Assembly (NCBI GenBank): GCA_047975325.1
Contig: JBKEDF010000033.1
Location: 1 to 62,023, forward strand
Length of the DNA stretch: 62,023 nt
Origin: JBKEDF01 sp047975325
Lineage (GTDB): Bacteria > Pseudomonadota > Alphaproteobacteria > Rhodobacterales > Rhodobacteraceae
Direction: 5' to 3'
The translations under genes were made by a program, and so were the position numbers. Numbering within the stretch: position 1 is the stretch's first letter; each line of letters opens with the position of its first letter. Under the pieces are notes generated by a model. The model was not told the DNA's origin. It did not search any database and saw only the letters and a program-made list of their open reading frames with translations. Below, piece by piece: positions 16,917-25,740 of the stretch.

Positions 16917-18470
16917 ATGGCGGATGCGACAAAATCGGGGCAACCGGAACCGGCTGCCCCGGCTATTGAGCTTCGCGGCATCTCCAAGGCTTTCGGACCC
17001 GTTCAGGCCAACAGGGATATTTCCATCAGGGTCGCGCGCGGTTCAATTCACGGGATCATCGGTGAAAACGGTGCGGGCAAATCGACATTGATGTCGATCC
17101 TCTACGGGTTTTACCGCGCGGACCGCGGCGATATCCTGATTTCGGGCCAGCACACCGCCATACCCGACAGCCAGTCCGCAATCCGGGCCGGGATCGGAAT
17201 GGTCTTTCAGCATTTCAAGCTGGTGCAGAATTTCACGGTCCTGGAAAACGTGATCCTCGGGACTGAAGGAGGCGCATTGTTGCAGCGTGCCATGGAAGGC
17301 GCGCGCAAGGCGCTTCTGGACCTCGCCCATGAATATGAACTTGAGGTCGATCCCGACACGGTTGTCGAAGATCTTTCCGTCGGCCATCAGCAGCGTGTCG
17401 AAATCCTCAAGGCGCTTTACCGACAGGCCGATATCCTGATTCTGGATGAGCCCACAGGCGTTCTGACCCCGGCGGAAGCCGATCAGCTTTTTCGCATCCT
17501 CCAGGGGCTGAAGGCGCAGGGCAAGACGATTATCCTCATTACCCACAAGCTGCGCGAAATCATGGATGTGACCGATGAGGTTTCCGTCATGCGCCGGGGG
17601 GAAATGGTTGCCACCGTCAAGACAGCCGAAACAAGCCCGGAGGCTCTGGCCGAACTGATGGTTGGCCGCAAGGTTCTTTTGCAAGTGAAAAAGCAACCCG
17701 CCAATCCGGGCAAGCCGGTTCTGGAAATCCAGGACCTCACGATGCACGACGCGCAGGGGGTGGAACGGCTGAAGGGCATCAACCTGTCCATCCGGGCGGG
17801 GGAGATCCTTGGCATTGCCGGAGTTGCAGGCAACGGGCAATCGGAACTGATGGACGTGCTGGGCGGCTATGCCAGGGCCAATGGATCAATCCTGATGAAC
17901 GGCCAACCGCTGGATCTGACGGGCCATGAGGATGCTCGAAGGCGCCGGGCGCAAGGCATCGCCCATGTCCCGGAAGATCGTCAATCCCGTGGGCTGATCC
18001 TGGATTTCACAGCATGGGAGAACGTGGCCTTCGGTTATCACAACCTGCCAGAGTATCAATATTCGAACCTTTTCATGGATAACAGTGCTATTCAGGCCGA
18101 TACATCTTCAAAAATGGAACGTTATGATATTCGCCCACCGGTTCCCTTCCTCGCCGCAAAAAACTTTTCCGGCGGGAACCAGCAAAAGATTGTCGTGGCC
18201 CGCGAAATGGACCGTAACCCGGATCTCCTGCTGATCGGCCAGCCCACGCGCGGGGTGGATATCGGCGCGATCGAATTCATACACAAACAGATCGTCGCAT
18301 TGCGCGATGCAGGCAAGGCAGTGCTTCTGGTCAGCGTCGAACTGGATGAAATCATGTCGCTGTCCGATCGGATCGCGGTGATGTTCGATGGCCGGATCAT
18401 GGGGGAACGTGACTCCGCCCGGACCAATGAACAGGATCTGGGCCTTCTGATGGCTGGGGTGGTGCAATGA
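16917..18470 (+). CDS. Sugar/nucleoside-type ABC transporter ATP-binding protein (two ABC domains)
   Basis: The 517-residue protein holds two tandem ABC domains as in RbsA and the BMP-linked importers. The first has an intact Walker A (GENGAGKST), signature LSVGHQQ and Walker B ILILDEPTG. The second has a degenerate Walker A (GVAGNGQS, no Lys) but a full signature FSGGNQQK, the normal asymmetry for this class. It starts five bases after the BMP gene and overlaps the first permease by four bases. Confidence 0.93.
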   Translation: MADATKSGQPEPAAPAIELRGISKAFGPVQANRDISIRVARGSIHGIIGENGAGKSTLMSILYGFYRADRGDILISGQHTAIPDSQSAIRAGIGMVFQHFKLVQNFTVLENVILGTEGGALLQRAMEGARKALLDLAHEYELEVDPDTVVEDLSVGHQQRVEILKALYRQADILILDEPTGVLTPAEADQLFRILQGLKAQGKTIILITHKLREIMDVTDEVSVMRRGEMVATVKTAETSPEALAELMVGRKVLLQVKKQPANPGKPVLEIQDLTMHDAQGVERLKGINLSIRAGEILGIAGVAGNGQSELMDVLGGYARANGSILMNGQPLDLTGHEDARRRRAQGIAHVPEDRQSRGLILDFTAWENVAFGYHNLPEYQYSNLFMDNSAIQADTSSKMERYDIRPPVPFLAAKNFSGGNQQKIVVAREMDRNPDLLLIGQPTRGVDIGAIEFIHKQIVALRDAGKAVLLVSVELDEIMSLSDRIAVMFDGRIMGERDSARTNEQDLGLLMAGVVQ

Positions 18471-19558
18471 ATATGATGCCGAAATGGGCCGATACGATCC
18501 TGGTACCACTGATCAGCCTGCTGATTGCCTTCTTCATCTCGGGGCTGGTTATCCTGGCCATCGGCGAAGACCCGGTTGCGGCAATGCGGACCATGGTAAC
18601 CGGCGCGCTCGGCTCCACCTATGGCTGGGGTTATACGCTTTATTACGCGACGAACTTCCTCTTTACCGGGCTGGCGGTGGCGGTGGCCTTTCATGCCGGT
18701 CTTTTCAATATCGGCGGAGAAGGACAGGCGGGGATCGGCTGTCTGGGGGTGGCACTGGCCTGCCTTTACATCCCGTGGCCTCACTGGTCACTGGCACTGA
18801 TCGGGGCTTCCGCAGCGGCGGCCATGTTCGGGGCGGCCTGGGCAGCAATCCCGGCCTGGCTCCAGGCCCGGCGCGGCAGCCATGTCGTCATCACGACGAT
18901 CATGTTCAATTTCATCGCATCGGCCCTGCTCGTTTATGTGCTGGTCAATATCCTGAAACCTGACGGCACGATGGATGTTGCCTCAGCACGCTTTCCCGAA
19001 CATCTGAAGACCCCCCGCCTGCATGAGGTACTGGGCCTTGTCGGCATTCCCTTCAACAACCGCAATCCGGCCAATATCAGTTTTATCCTGGGGCTCCTTG
19101 CCTGTTTCGCGGTCTGGTTGCTTTTGTGGCGCACGCAGCTCGGCTATGCGATGCGGGCCTTTGGAAAGTCCGAAAAGGCCGCAATCTATGCCGGGATCAA
19201 CCCGGTGCGTATCATCATGGCCGCAATGCTGATTTCGGGCGCATTGGCGGGAATGATGGGCGTCAATACCGTGATGGGGGAAGCACAGAGACTGCTGTTG
19301 AATTCGGTGGAGGGCGCGGGCTTCATCGGTATCGCGGTAGCACTTATGGGCCGGTCGCATCCCATCGGCGTCTTGCTGGCGGCCATATTGTTCGGCTTTC
19401 TCTATCAGGGCGGGGCAGAGCTTGCCCTCTGGACGAATATTCCCCGCGATCTGATCGTGGTGATCCAGGCGCTGGTAATCCTCTTTACCGGAGCGCTGGA
19501 CAATATGGTCCGCCGTCCGGTGGAGGCATTGTTCCTGATGGCGGGACGGGGACGCTGA
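18467..19558 (+). CDS. ABC transporter permease, first subunit (BMP/nucleoside type)
   Basis: This 363-residue polytopic protein of the BPD_transp_2 class has about nine to ten membrane segments. Typical elements are FNIGGEGQAGIG (about 80-92) and AFGKSEKAAIYAGINP, the cytoplasmic loop that contacts the ATPase, with ALMGRSHPIGVLLAAILFG near the end. The ATGA overlap with the ATPase gene shows tight coupling. Confidence 0.92.
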   Translation: MNMMPKWADTILVPLISLLIAFFISGLVILAIGEDPVAAMRTMVTGALGSTYGWGYTLYYATNFLFTGLAVAVAFHAGLFNIGGEGQAGIGCLGVALACLYIPWPHWSLALIGASAAAAMFGAAWAAIPAWLQARRGSHVVITTIMFNFIASALLVYVLVNILKPDGTMDVASARFPEHLKTPRLHEVLGLVGIPFNNRNPANISFILGLLACFAVWLLLWRTQLGYAMRAFGKSEKAAIYAGINPVRIIMAAMLISGALAGMMGVNTVMGEAQRLLLNSVEGAGFIGIAVALMGRSHPIGVLLAAILFGFLYQGGAELALWTNIPRDLIVVIQALVILFTGALDNMVRRPVEALFLMAGRGR

Positions 19559-19559
19559 T

Positions 19560-20525
19560 ATGGATTTCCTGACACTGATCCAAATTCTCGATTCGACGGT
19601 GCGGCTGTCGACACCCCTGCTTTTTGCCTGCCTTGCGGGGCTTTATTCCGAACGTGCGGGCATTTTCGATATCGGGCTGGAAGGCAAGATGCTGGCCGCG
19701 GCCTTCCTGTCGGCGGCGGTGGCGGCGGTAACCGGGAATGTCTGGCTGGGCCTTCTGGCAGGGATTTTTGCCGCGCTTCTTCTGGCCGTGGTACATGGGC
19801 TGGCTTCCATCACCTTTCGGGGCAACCAGCTTATTTCCGGGGTTGCCATCAATTTTCTGGCGGCCGGAATGACGGTACTTCTGGGGCAATACTGGTTTGG
19901 CCTGGGCGGGCGAACCCCCGCGCTTCTGGGGGCGGGTCGGTTTGAACCGATCACCCTGCCCCTCGCCGAGGCGCTGGCACCCGTCCCGGTCATCGGGCCA
20001 ATCTATGCTGAACTGATATCGGGGCATGGTTTCCTTGTCTATCTGGCCATTGCAGCGGTTCCGGCCACGGCATGGCTGCTTTTCAGGACCCGTTTCGGGC
20101 TGCGGCTGCGCGCTGTGGGGGAAAATCCGGCCGCCGTGGATACGGCAGGCGTGTCGGTCATCGGCATCCGTTATGCGGCGGTGGCGATATGCGGCATATT
20201 TTGCGGACTCGCCGGTGCCTATCTTTCCACCGGGCTCGCGGCCGGTTTTGGCAAGGATATGACGGCCGGTCGGGGTTTCATCGCGCTTGCCGCCCTGATC
20301 TTTGCAAAATGGCGGCCCTGGCAGGCACTTGGCGCCTGTTTACTATTCGGTTTTCTGGAGGCCGTGGGCAACCGGTTCCAGAATATCAATCTGGGGTTTT
20401 TTGTCCTGCCCACGCAATTCATGCAGGCGCTTCCCTATATCCTGACCGTCGTGATCCTTGCCGGTTTCGTGGGAAAGGCAATACCGCCGCGCGCCGGGGG
20501 CGAACCCTATGTGAAGGAACGCTGA
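19560..20525 (+). CDS. ABC transporter permease, second subunit (BMP/nucleoside type)
   Basis: The 321-residue second permease of the same class pairs with the preceding one. It carries FDIGLEGKML (about 37-46), the coupling stretch AVGENPAAVDTAGVSV, and TAGRGFIALAALIFAKWRP. It starts one base after the previous stop. No terminator was found in the 173 bases that follow, which hold a TTGACA at 20594-20599 and no gene. Confidence 0.92.
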   Translation: MDFLTLIQILDSTVRLSTPLLFACLAGLYSERAGIFDIGLEGKMLAAAFLSAAVAAVTGNVWLGLLAGIFAALLLAVVHGLASITFRGNQLISGVAINFLAAGMTVLLGQYWFGLGGRTPALLGAGRFEPITLPLAEALAPVPVIGPIYAELISGHGFLVYLAIAAVPATAWLLFRTRFGLRLRAVGENPAAVDTAGVSVIGIRYAAVAICGIFCGLAGAYLSTGLAAGFGKDMTAGRGFIALAALIFAKWRPWQALGACLLFGFLEAVGNRFQNINLGFFVLPTQFMQALPYILTVVILAGFVGKAIPPRAGGEPYVKER

Positions 20526-20698
20526 AGGCGTGAGCAGTTCACAAAAAGCACCGCATCGTAACATAGTGTGAATTTTCAATGCCCCGGCAGGGTTTGACAA
20601 GCAGACGGAACCAGCGCATTGGTGGGGTCTTCTTTCGCCCGCAGCAGGCGCCATGCGCCGCTCGATTCTTCGACCGCCAGCGCTGATTACCCTGACTG

Positions 20699-21616
20699 AT
20701 GCAGCTTTACCTGCCCATTGCCGAAATTTCCGTGAATGCCGTGGCACTTTTCAGCCTCGGCGGAATTGTCGGGGTCCTTTCGGGCATGTTCGGTGTGGGT
20801 GGCGGATTCATCATCACACCCCTGCTGTTTTTCCTTGGTATCCCCCCTGCGGTTGCAGTGGCGACAGGGGCCAATCTGGTGGTGGCCTCCTCTGTTTCGG
20901 GGGTTCTGGCACAGCTGAAACGCAAGGCGGTGGATTTCCGCATGGGCGTCGTGCTGCAAATCGGCGGCCTTGCGGGATCCGCCGTCGGGATATGGGTTTT
21001 CGCACGATTGCGGGAACTGGGACAGGTCGATCTTTTCGTACAACTCGCCTATGTCCTCTTTCTCGGGCTGATCGGGGCGATGATGCTGCATGAAAGCCTG
21101 CGGGCACTGAGGCGGGCCAAGACACCCGGCGCCCCGATCCGGCGCGCACATGTGCATTATTGGGTGCACAAGCTGCCCTTCAAGATAAAGTTCCGTACCT
21201 CCGGCCTTTATATTTCGGTAATCCCGCCGCTGCTGGTGGGTTCAATGGTCGGTTTCCTGGCGGCCATCATGGGGGTAGGCGGCGGCTTTATCATGGTGCC
21301 CGCGATGATCTACCTGCTGGGTATGCCAACCAAGGTCGTGGTGGGGACCTCACTTTTCCAGATCATCTTCGTGACTGCCTTTACCACCGTGATGCATGCG
21401 GTCACCAGCCAGACGGTGGATATGGTCCTGGCCATCCTGCTGATCCTGGGCGGGGTCATCGGCGCCCAGATCGGCAGCCGGATCGGCGTGTTGCTGCGGG
21501 CGGAACAATTGCGCATCCTGCTGTCGCTCATGGTGCTGGCGGTCTGTTTCAAGATCGGACTGGATCTGCTGATCATGCCCGATGAGCTTTATTCGCTGAC
21601 ATGGGTGCGGCGATGA
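20699..21616 (+). CDS. TauE/SafE (TSUP) family anion permease
   Basis: This 305-residue membrane protein contains two TSUP half-repeats. Each carries the glycine motif: GMFGVGGGFIITP (about 29-41) and AIMGVGGGFIMVP (about 187-199). TSUP proteins export or import sulfur-containing and other small organic anions; the substrate cannot be read. It overlaps the TIGR02186 gene by four bases, so the two proteins are likely made together. Confidence 0.92.
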   Translation: MQLYLPIAEISVNAVALFSLGGIVGVLSGMFGVGGGFIITPLLFFLGIPPAVAVATGANLVVASSVSGVLAQLKRKAVDFRMGVVLQIGGLAGSAVGIWVFARLRELGQVDLFVQLAYVLFLGLIGAMMLHESLRALRRAKTPGAPIRRAHVHYWVHKLPFKIKFRTSGLYISVIPPLLVGSMVGFLAAIMGVGGGFIMVPAMIYLLGMPTKVVVGTSLFQIIFVTAFTTVMHAVTSQTVDMVLAILLILGGVIGAQIGSRIGVLLRAEQLRILLSLMVLAVCFKIGLDLLIMPDELYSLTWVRR

Positions 21617-22371
21617 TCCGGCTCGTGTTCATCATTCTCTATCTCGCCACCCTGCCTGCGCGCGCGGAAACCATCATCGCGGGGCTGAGCCAGGATCAGG
21701 TTTCCATCACCACCGATTTCACGGGGTCCGAAATCCTGATCTATGGCGCGGTAAAGCGCGAAGAACCTATCCCCGCCGGAACGCCACTGGAAATCGTGAT
21801 CACGGTGGAAGGTCCCTCCGGCCCGGTGATCGTGCGCAAGAAGGCACGTCGCTTCGGGATCTGGGTGAATACTGAAAATGCGACAATCCGCAGTGCCCCA
21901 AGCTTTTACGCCATTGCCTCCTCCGCGCCGCTGGCCGAGGCGCTGTCGGAGACCGAAAACCTGCGTTACCAGGTTACGATTCCACGCGCGATCCGGGCCG
22001 TCGGCATTTCCGCCGAGGTCACGGATTCGCCGCGTTTCCTTGATGCGCTGGTGCGGATCAAGGAGGCCGAAGGCAACTACATCCAAAGCGAGGGGGCGGT
22101 TTCGCTGGTCGAACAGACGCTTTTTCGGGCCGATATCAGCCTGCCTGCCAATCTGGTGGAAGGTGACTATCAGGTACGTTTCTTCATCACCCGCAACGGT
22201 CGGGTCGTGGATTACCAGGAACGGGCCATCTTCGTGCAAAAGGCGGGGTTTGAACGCTGGCTGTTCAACCTCGCGCATGAAAATTCGCTGATCTACGGAT
22301 TGATGGCACTGGTCTTGGCGGGGCTGGCCGGTTGGGGCGCTTCGGCAATTTTCGGGCTGATGCGACGCTGA
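21613..22371 (+). CDS. TIGR02186 family membrane-anchored protein
   Basis: This 252-residue protein starts at ATG 21613 within an ATGA overlap with the TSUP gene; an in-frame ATG at 21601 would add only MGAA. It has a signal sequence (about 1-20, ending ARA), an extracytoplasmic beta-rich body beginning ETIIAGLSQDQVSITTDF, and one C-terminal membrane segment (about 225-245). This matches my memory of the family TIGR02186, which has no known function and often sits beside TSUP permeases. It may be an accessory subunit of that permease. Confidence 0.8.
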   Translation: MIRLVFIILYLATLPARAETIIAGLSQDQVSITTDFTGSEILIYGAVKREEPIPAGTPLEIVITVEGPSGPVIVRKKARRFGIWVNTENATIRSAPSFYAIASSAPLAEALSETENLRYQVTIPRAIRAVGISAEVTDSPRFLDALVRIKEAEGNYIQSEGAVSLVEQTLFRADISLPANLVEGDYQVRFFITRNGRVVDYQERAIFVQKAGFERWLFNLAHENSLIYGLMALVLAGLAGWGASAIFGLMRR

Positions 22372-22384
22372 TTGCAATCCACCG

Positions 22385-23716
22385 TTACGCCAATCCCGTT
22401 GCGCGGCGGTCCAGCTGTGGCCAATAGCGCAGCATCGTCACCCCCCGGGCCATATTCAGCACCATCATCGCGGCCCAAAGGCCGTGATTACCCCATAGTG
22501 GCGGCAACGCCAGAAGGCAGGCAAGGTAGATTGCGGTGGAAATCAGCATGGACTGACGCATTTCGCGCGTCATCGTGGCCCCGATATAGATACCATCAAG
22601 CATCCAGGCGGCAATACCGCCAATCGGCGCAAGAACAAGCCATGGCAGGTATTGTCGGGCCACCTCACGCACTTCGGCAGAGGTTGTCATCAAATCGATC
22701 AGCCAGGGACCGCAAAGCGCGGTGAAAGCCGCCATGATCAGAACGCAGACCAGACCGCAGATCGAGGGTACCCGCACCGCACGATGCACCCCTGCCTGCG
22801 ACCGCGCACCCACGGCCTGCCCCACCAAGGCTTCTGCCGCAAAGGCGAAACCATCCAGAACCGCCGCAGTGATCACCAGGAACTGCCAAAGAACCTGATT
22901 GGCAGCGAGGATCGCATCACTTTCGCCCGCAGCGACAAAAAGAAACACCATGAAACTGATCTGCAACAGGACGCTGCGGATGAGGATATCAACATTGACC
23001 ACCAGCATCCGCAGCATCGCCGTCTTTTCCCACAGCCGGGCCATGGCCGGGCCAAATGCGAAACCGAAGCTATCGCGGCAAAGCCATAATCCCAGCGCAA
23101 GCCCGGCCCATTCCGCAATCAGCGTGGCCAGCGCCACGCCTTCCACCCCCCAGCCAAGGCCCAGGACAAAACCCAGATCCAGCAGGATGTTCAGCCCGTT
23201 CATGCAAAACTGGATCGCCAACACCGCGCGGGATCTTTCCGCCGCGATAAGCCAGCCCGTCAGCGCATATTGCGCGATGGCAGCGGGCGCCCCCCAGAAA
23301 CGGATTTCCATATAGGCAGCAGCCAGGTTTTCAACTTCCGCGCTGCCCGGTGAAAGGGCAAGGGCGGCCCAGACCAGGAGAGGTTGCAGCAGCGCAATCG
23401 CCACCCCAGCACCCGCACCGATCAAAAGCGCCCTGAGCAGGATCGCAGTCGATTCGACCCCATCCCGTGCGCCGATAGCCTGCGCAGCCAGCCCCGATGT
23501 CCCCATCCGCAGGAACCCGAAAATCCAGAGAACCGAAGCGACCACCGCCGCCCCCAGACCCACCGCCCCAATGGGCGCGGCATGGCCCAATTGCCCGACA
23601 ACCGCCGTATCCACCATACCAAGGATCGGCACCGTGGCATTGGCCAGCATGATCGGCACCGCAAAACGCAACACACGGCCATAGCTTGTGGGGATATCGG
23701 GTGCTGCCAGGCTCAT
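22385..23716 (-). CDS. MATE-family multidrug/toxin exporter
   Basis: This is a 443-residue, 12-segment MATE (DinF branch) transporter. The N-terminus RFAVPIMLANATVPILGMVDTAVVGQLG is the family's usual first segment with an Asp in helix 1-2, followed by LGAAVVASVLWIFGFLRMGTSGLAAQA. ATG 23716 is used; a GTG at 23749 would overlap the upstream thioesterase gene. The spacing of ten bases to that gene suggests co-transcription with the two thioesterases. Confidence 0.9.
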   Translation of the reverse strand: MSLAAPDIPTSYGRVLRFAVPIMLANATVPILGMVDTAVVGQLGHAAPIGAVGLGAAVVASVLWIFGFLRMGTSGLAAQAIGARDGVESTAILLRALLIGAGAGVAIALLQPLLVWAALALSPGSAEVENLAAAYMEIRFWGAPAAIAQYALTGWLIAAERSRAVLAIQFCMNGLNILLDLGFVLGLGWGVEGVALATLIAEWAGLALGLWLCRDSFGFAFGPAMARLWEKTAMLRMLVVNVDILIRSVLLQISFMVFLFVAAGESDAILAANQVLWQFLVITAAVLDGFAFAAEALVGQAVGARSQAGVHRAVRVPSICGLVCVLIMAAFTALCGPWLIDLMTTSAEVREVARQYLPWLVLAPIGGIAAWMLDGIYIGATMTREMRQSMLISTAIYLACLLALPPLWGNHGLWAAMMVLNMARGVTMLRYWPQLDRRATGLA

Positions 23717-23726
23717 TCGCGTGCCA

Positions 23727-24251
23727 TCAGCCTTCGGTGGCAAGGGCACGGGGCGGCATCAGGAAATGCCCGGTTGCCTGTGCAAAGAGGCGCGCGCGAT
23801 TATCCTGCCACGCCTCGACATGAACAGAGGCATAGCGCCGACCCGAACGATTCACCCGCGCCCGCGCATAAGCATCGCGCGGCAGGCCGGAACGCAAATA
23901 ATCCACCGTGAAATCGATCGTCTTGGGAAGGGTGATGCGTTGCAGGGCATCGGGGGCGGCCGGATCAAGACGCCCGGCTTCCATTTCCTCCCACATCTGT
24001 GACCAAGCCAGTTCGACAATTGCGGTCACCTCCAGAAAAGCCGCCGTCGCCCCACCATGCAACGCGGGCAGCTGCGGATTTCCGATCAGCTTTTCGTCAT
24101 AGTTCATCACGCCGGTCAGTTCATCACCGCGCCGTTCAAATCCGATCCCGAGGAAATTGATATAGGGCACCTGTGCAACAAGATTGCGCAGCGTGGCATC
24201 GCGGCGTTGCTTGACGGCCTGCACGGGTTCCGGACGCGGACGGTTTTTCAT
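23727..24251 (-). CDS. PaaI-type hotdog thioesterase (longer paralogue)
   Basis: This 174-residue hotdog-fold protein carries the PaaI-type active-site loop LPALHGGATAAFLEVTAI (about 60-77), where the usual HGG motif and downstream acid lie. Start ATG 24251 overlaps the previous gene by four bases. It probably hydrolyses acyl-CoA esters, but the substrate is unknown. Its neighbour is a second, shorter hotdog protein, so the two may form a hetero-oligomer. Confidence 0.85.
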   Translation of the reverse strand: MKNRPRPEPVQAVKQRRDATLRNLVAQVPYINFLGIGFERRGDELTGVMNYDEKLIGNPQLPALHGGATAAFLEVTAIVELAWSQMWEEMEAGRLDPAAPDALQRITLPKTIDFTVDYLRSGLPRDAYARARVNRSGRRYASVHVEAWQDNRARLFAQATGHFLMPPRALATEG

Positions 24252-24670
24252 GCCTTGCCCTCCATGGTGAAGGCACCGGTTGCGGTGGCTACCGGGCGGC
24301 TTTCGTCGCCATCCGTCGCAACGGCCCGGACAAAGGCAACAGAACGTGTAACATGATGGCATTCGGCCCGCGCGGTAATCCGCTGGCCCGGGCTTGCCGG
24401 GCGCATGTAATCAATCCGCAGATCAAGCGTCGCCGTGGCCGAAGGGGCCTGCGGATGGCATATCACCGCCGCGCCCGATGCCGTATCCATCAGGGTCGAA
24501 ACCGCCCCGCCATGAATAACCCCTGTTGCCGGATCACCGACGAAACGCGCATCATAGGGCATGGCCAGCACCGCAACCCCCGCTTCAAGAAACTCCAGTT
24601 CCATTCCAAGGGCCCGGGCATGGGGGATCGCCTCGATGAACTGCCGCGCGATACGTTCGATTTCTGTCAC
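24248..24670 (-). CDS. PaaI-type hotdog thioesterase (shorter paralogue)
   Basis: The 140-residue hotdog protein has GVIHGGAVSTLMDTASGAA (about 50-68), the PaaI signature with HGG and the catalytic Asp. I place the start at GTG 24670 because GAGGAAAGGA lies about nine bases upstream. The longer in-frame opening at 24781 would overlap the divergent MerR gene. It is the first gene of a minus-strand unit, divergent from a MerR regulator beside beta-oxidation genes, so acyl-CoA is a reasonable substrate. Confidence 0.87.
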   Translation of the reverse strand: MTEIERIARQFIEAIPHARALGMELEFLEAGVAVLAMPYDARFVGDPATGVIHGGAVSTLMDTASGAAVICHPQAPSATATLDLRIDYMRPASPGQRITARAECHHVTRSVAFVRAVATDGDESRPVATATGAFTMEGKA

Positions 24671-24768
24671 AAACCCGTCCTTTCCTCGTCGACTTTTAAG
24701 CAAAGCCCGCGCAGAGCGATTGCACAAGCCCCGGCTTCGCCTTAACCTAACGGCAAGGAGTACATGAC

Positions 24769-25149
24769 ATGCCGGATACACGTTTGAGTTTCAAGGATAT
24801 GTGCGCGAAATTCGAGGTGACGCCACGCACCTTGCGTTACTACGAATATATCGAGCTTCTGGAGCCGGAAAAACAGGGACGGTCGCGCTTTTACGGCCCC
24901 CGGGAAATTGCCCGCATGACGCTGATCCTGCGGGGGCGGCGTTTCGGCTTCAGTCTTGAAGAAATCCGTCAATGGTTGCTGATGTATGAACAAGAAGGCA
25001 CCCGGCTGCAACTTGACGTTTTTATCGAACAGGCCGAACGACAGATCGGCAATCTGGAAAGCCAACGCGACGAACTTGACAGTACCATCGCCGAGTTGCG
25101 TGATCTGCGCGAAAAAGCACTGGAAGAGCTTGCCCTGACGGAAGAGTAA
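24769..25149 (+). CDS. MerR-family transcriptional regulator (first of two)
   Basis: This 126-residue regulator has a MerR helix-turn-helix (about 6-40: FKDMCAKFEVTPRTLRYYEYIELL), a wing (GRSRFYGPREIARM), and a C-terminal coiled coil (about 80-120) for dimer formation. It lacks the conserved Cys residues of metal-sensing MerR proteins. AAGGAG precedes the start. It is divergent from the thioesterase genes and followed by a paralogue, placing it among regulators of acyl-CoA catabolism such as LiuR-type proteins. That assignment is by context. Confidence 0.88.
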   Translation: MPDTRLSFKDMCAKFEVTPRTLRYYEYIELLEPEKQGRSRFYGPREIARMTLILRGRRFGFSLEEIRQWLLMYEQEGTRLQLDVFIEQAERQIGNLESQRDELDSTIAELRDLREKALEELALTEE

Positions 25150-25169
25150 CCGGATCTCCTGCCCCTCTT

Positions 25170-25220
25170 TGACGTCACGTTTCGTTTACCTTCAGGTCAA
25201 TCTCTCTGGTAGAACATAAT
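25170..25220 (+). promoter_or_regulatory. MerR-type promoter/operator before the beta-oxidation operon
   Basis: Within the 146-base gap are a perfect TGACGTCA (25170-25177), an inverted repeat TTTACCT-TC-AGGTCAA (25185-25200, one mismatch) and a good -10, CATAAT (25215-25220). With TTCAGG (25191-25196) as -35 the spacer is 18 bases, slightly long, as is common where MerR proteins remodel the promoter. Either of the two adjacent MerR proteins could bind here. Confidence 0.45.
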
Positions 25221-25295
25221 TCGGACGCACAGATGGCGCAGCGATCAAGGAGGCCCGTATTACCACCCCCAATGCTGTAACCTGTGGGAACGAAC

Positions 25296-25739
25296 ATGAC
25301 CGAGACCGAAAACCTGATGACGATTCGTGAAATGTGCGATGCCTTCAATGTAACCCCGCGAACGCTTCGCTTCTATGAGGCGAAGGAGCTGATCTTCCCG
25401 ATCCGCGAAGATACGAAGCGGCTTTTCACCAAAAGGGATCGCGTCAGGCTGAAACTCATCCTCAGGGCAAAGCGTTTCGGTTTCAGCCTGGAGGATATCC
25501 GCCAGCTTCTGAACCTCTACGATCAGGAGGGGACCGAGCGGACGCAATATCTGCGCACCTATGAACTGGCTGAACAACGGTTGGCCGAAATGGAAACCCA
25601 GCGCAGCGAACTCGAGGAGGCGATCCGGGATCTGCGCGAACAATTGGCATTAAGCGCCCCGATCCGCGACCGTTACCAGAAAGAAATCAAGGAGGAATCG
25701 GCGGCCAGTTCCGTAGGTTCGAAGGTAAAAGGAAAATAA
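25296..25739 (+). CDS. MerR-family transcriptional regulator (second of two)
   Basis: The 147-residue MerR protein is paralogous to the preceding one: both read VTPRTLR(Y/F)YE in the helix-turn-helix and RFGFSLE(E/D)IRQ at the start of the dimer helix. I use ATG 25296 (MTETENLM) instead of an in-frame GTG at 25284. It ends one base before the acyl-CoA dehydrogenase start, so it is likely co-transcribed with, and controls, the beta-oxidation operon. The C-terminus carries a Lys/Ser-rich tail absent from the first copy. Confidence 0.9.
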   Translation: MTETENLMTIREMCDAFNVTPRTLRFYEAKELIFPIREDTKRLFTKRDRVRLKLILRAKRFGFSLEDIRQLLNLYDQEGTERTQYLRTYELAEQRLAEMETQRSELEEAIRDLREQLALSAPIRDRYQKEIKEESAASSVGSKVKGK

Positions 25740-25740
25740 A

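Noticed and set aside
16917..18470. Degenerate Walker A in the second ABC domain of the ATPase as a sign of decay
   Set aside because: Loss of the Lys in the second domain is normal in this transporter class, and the signature motif is intact.
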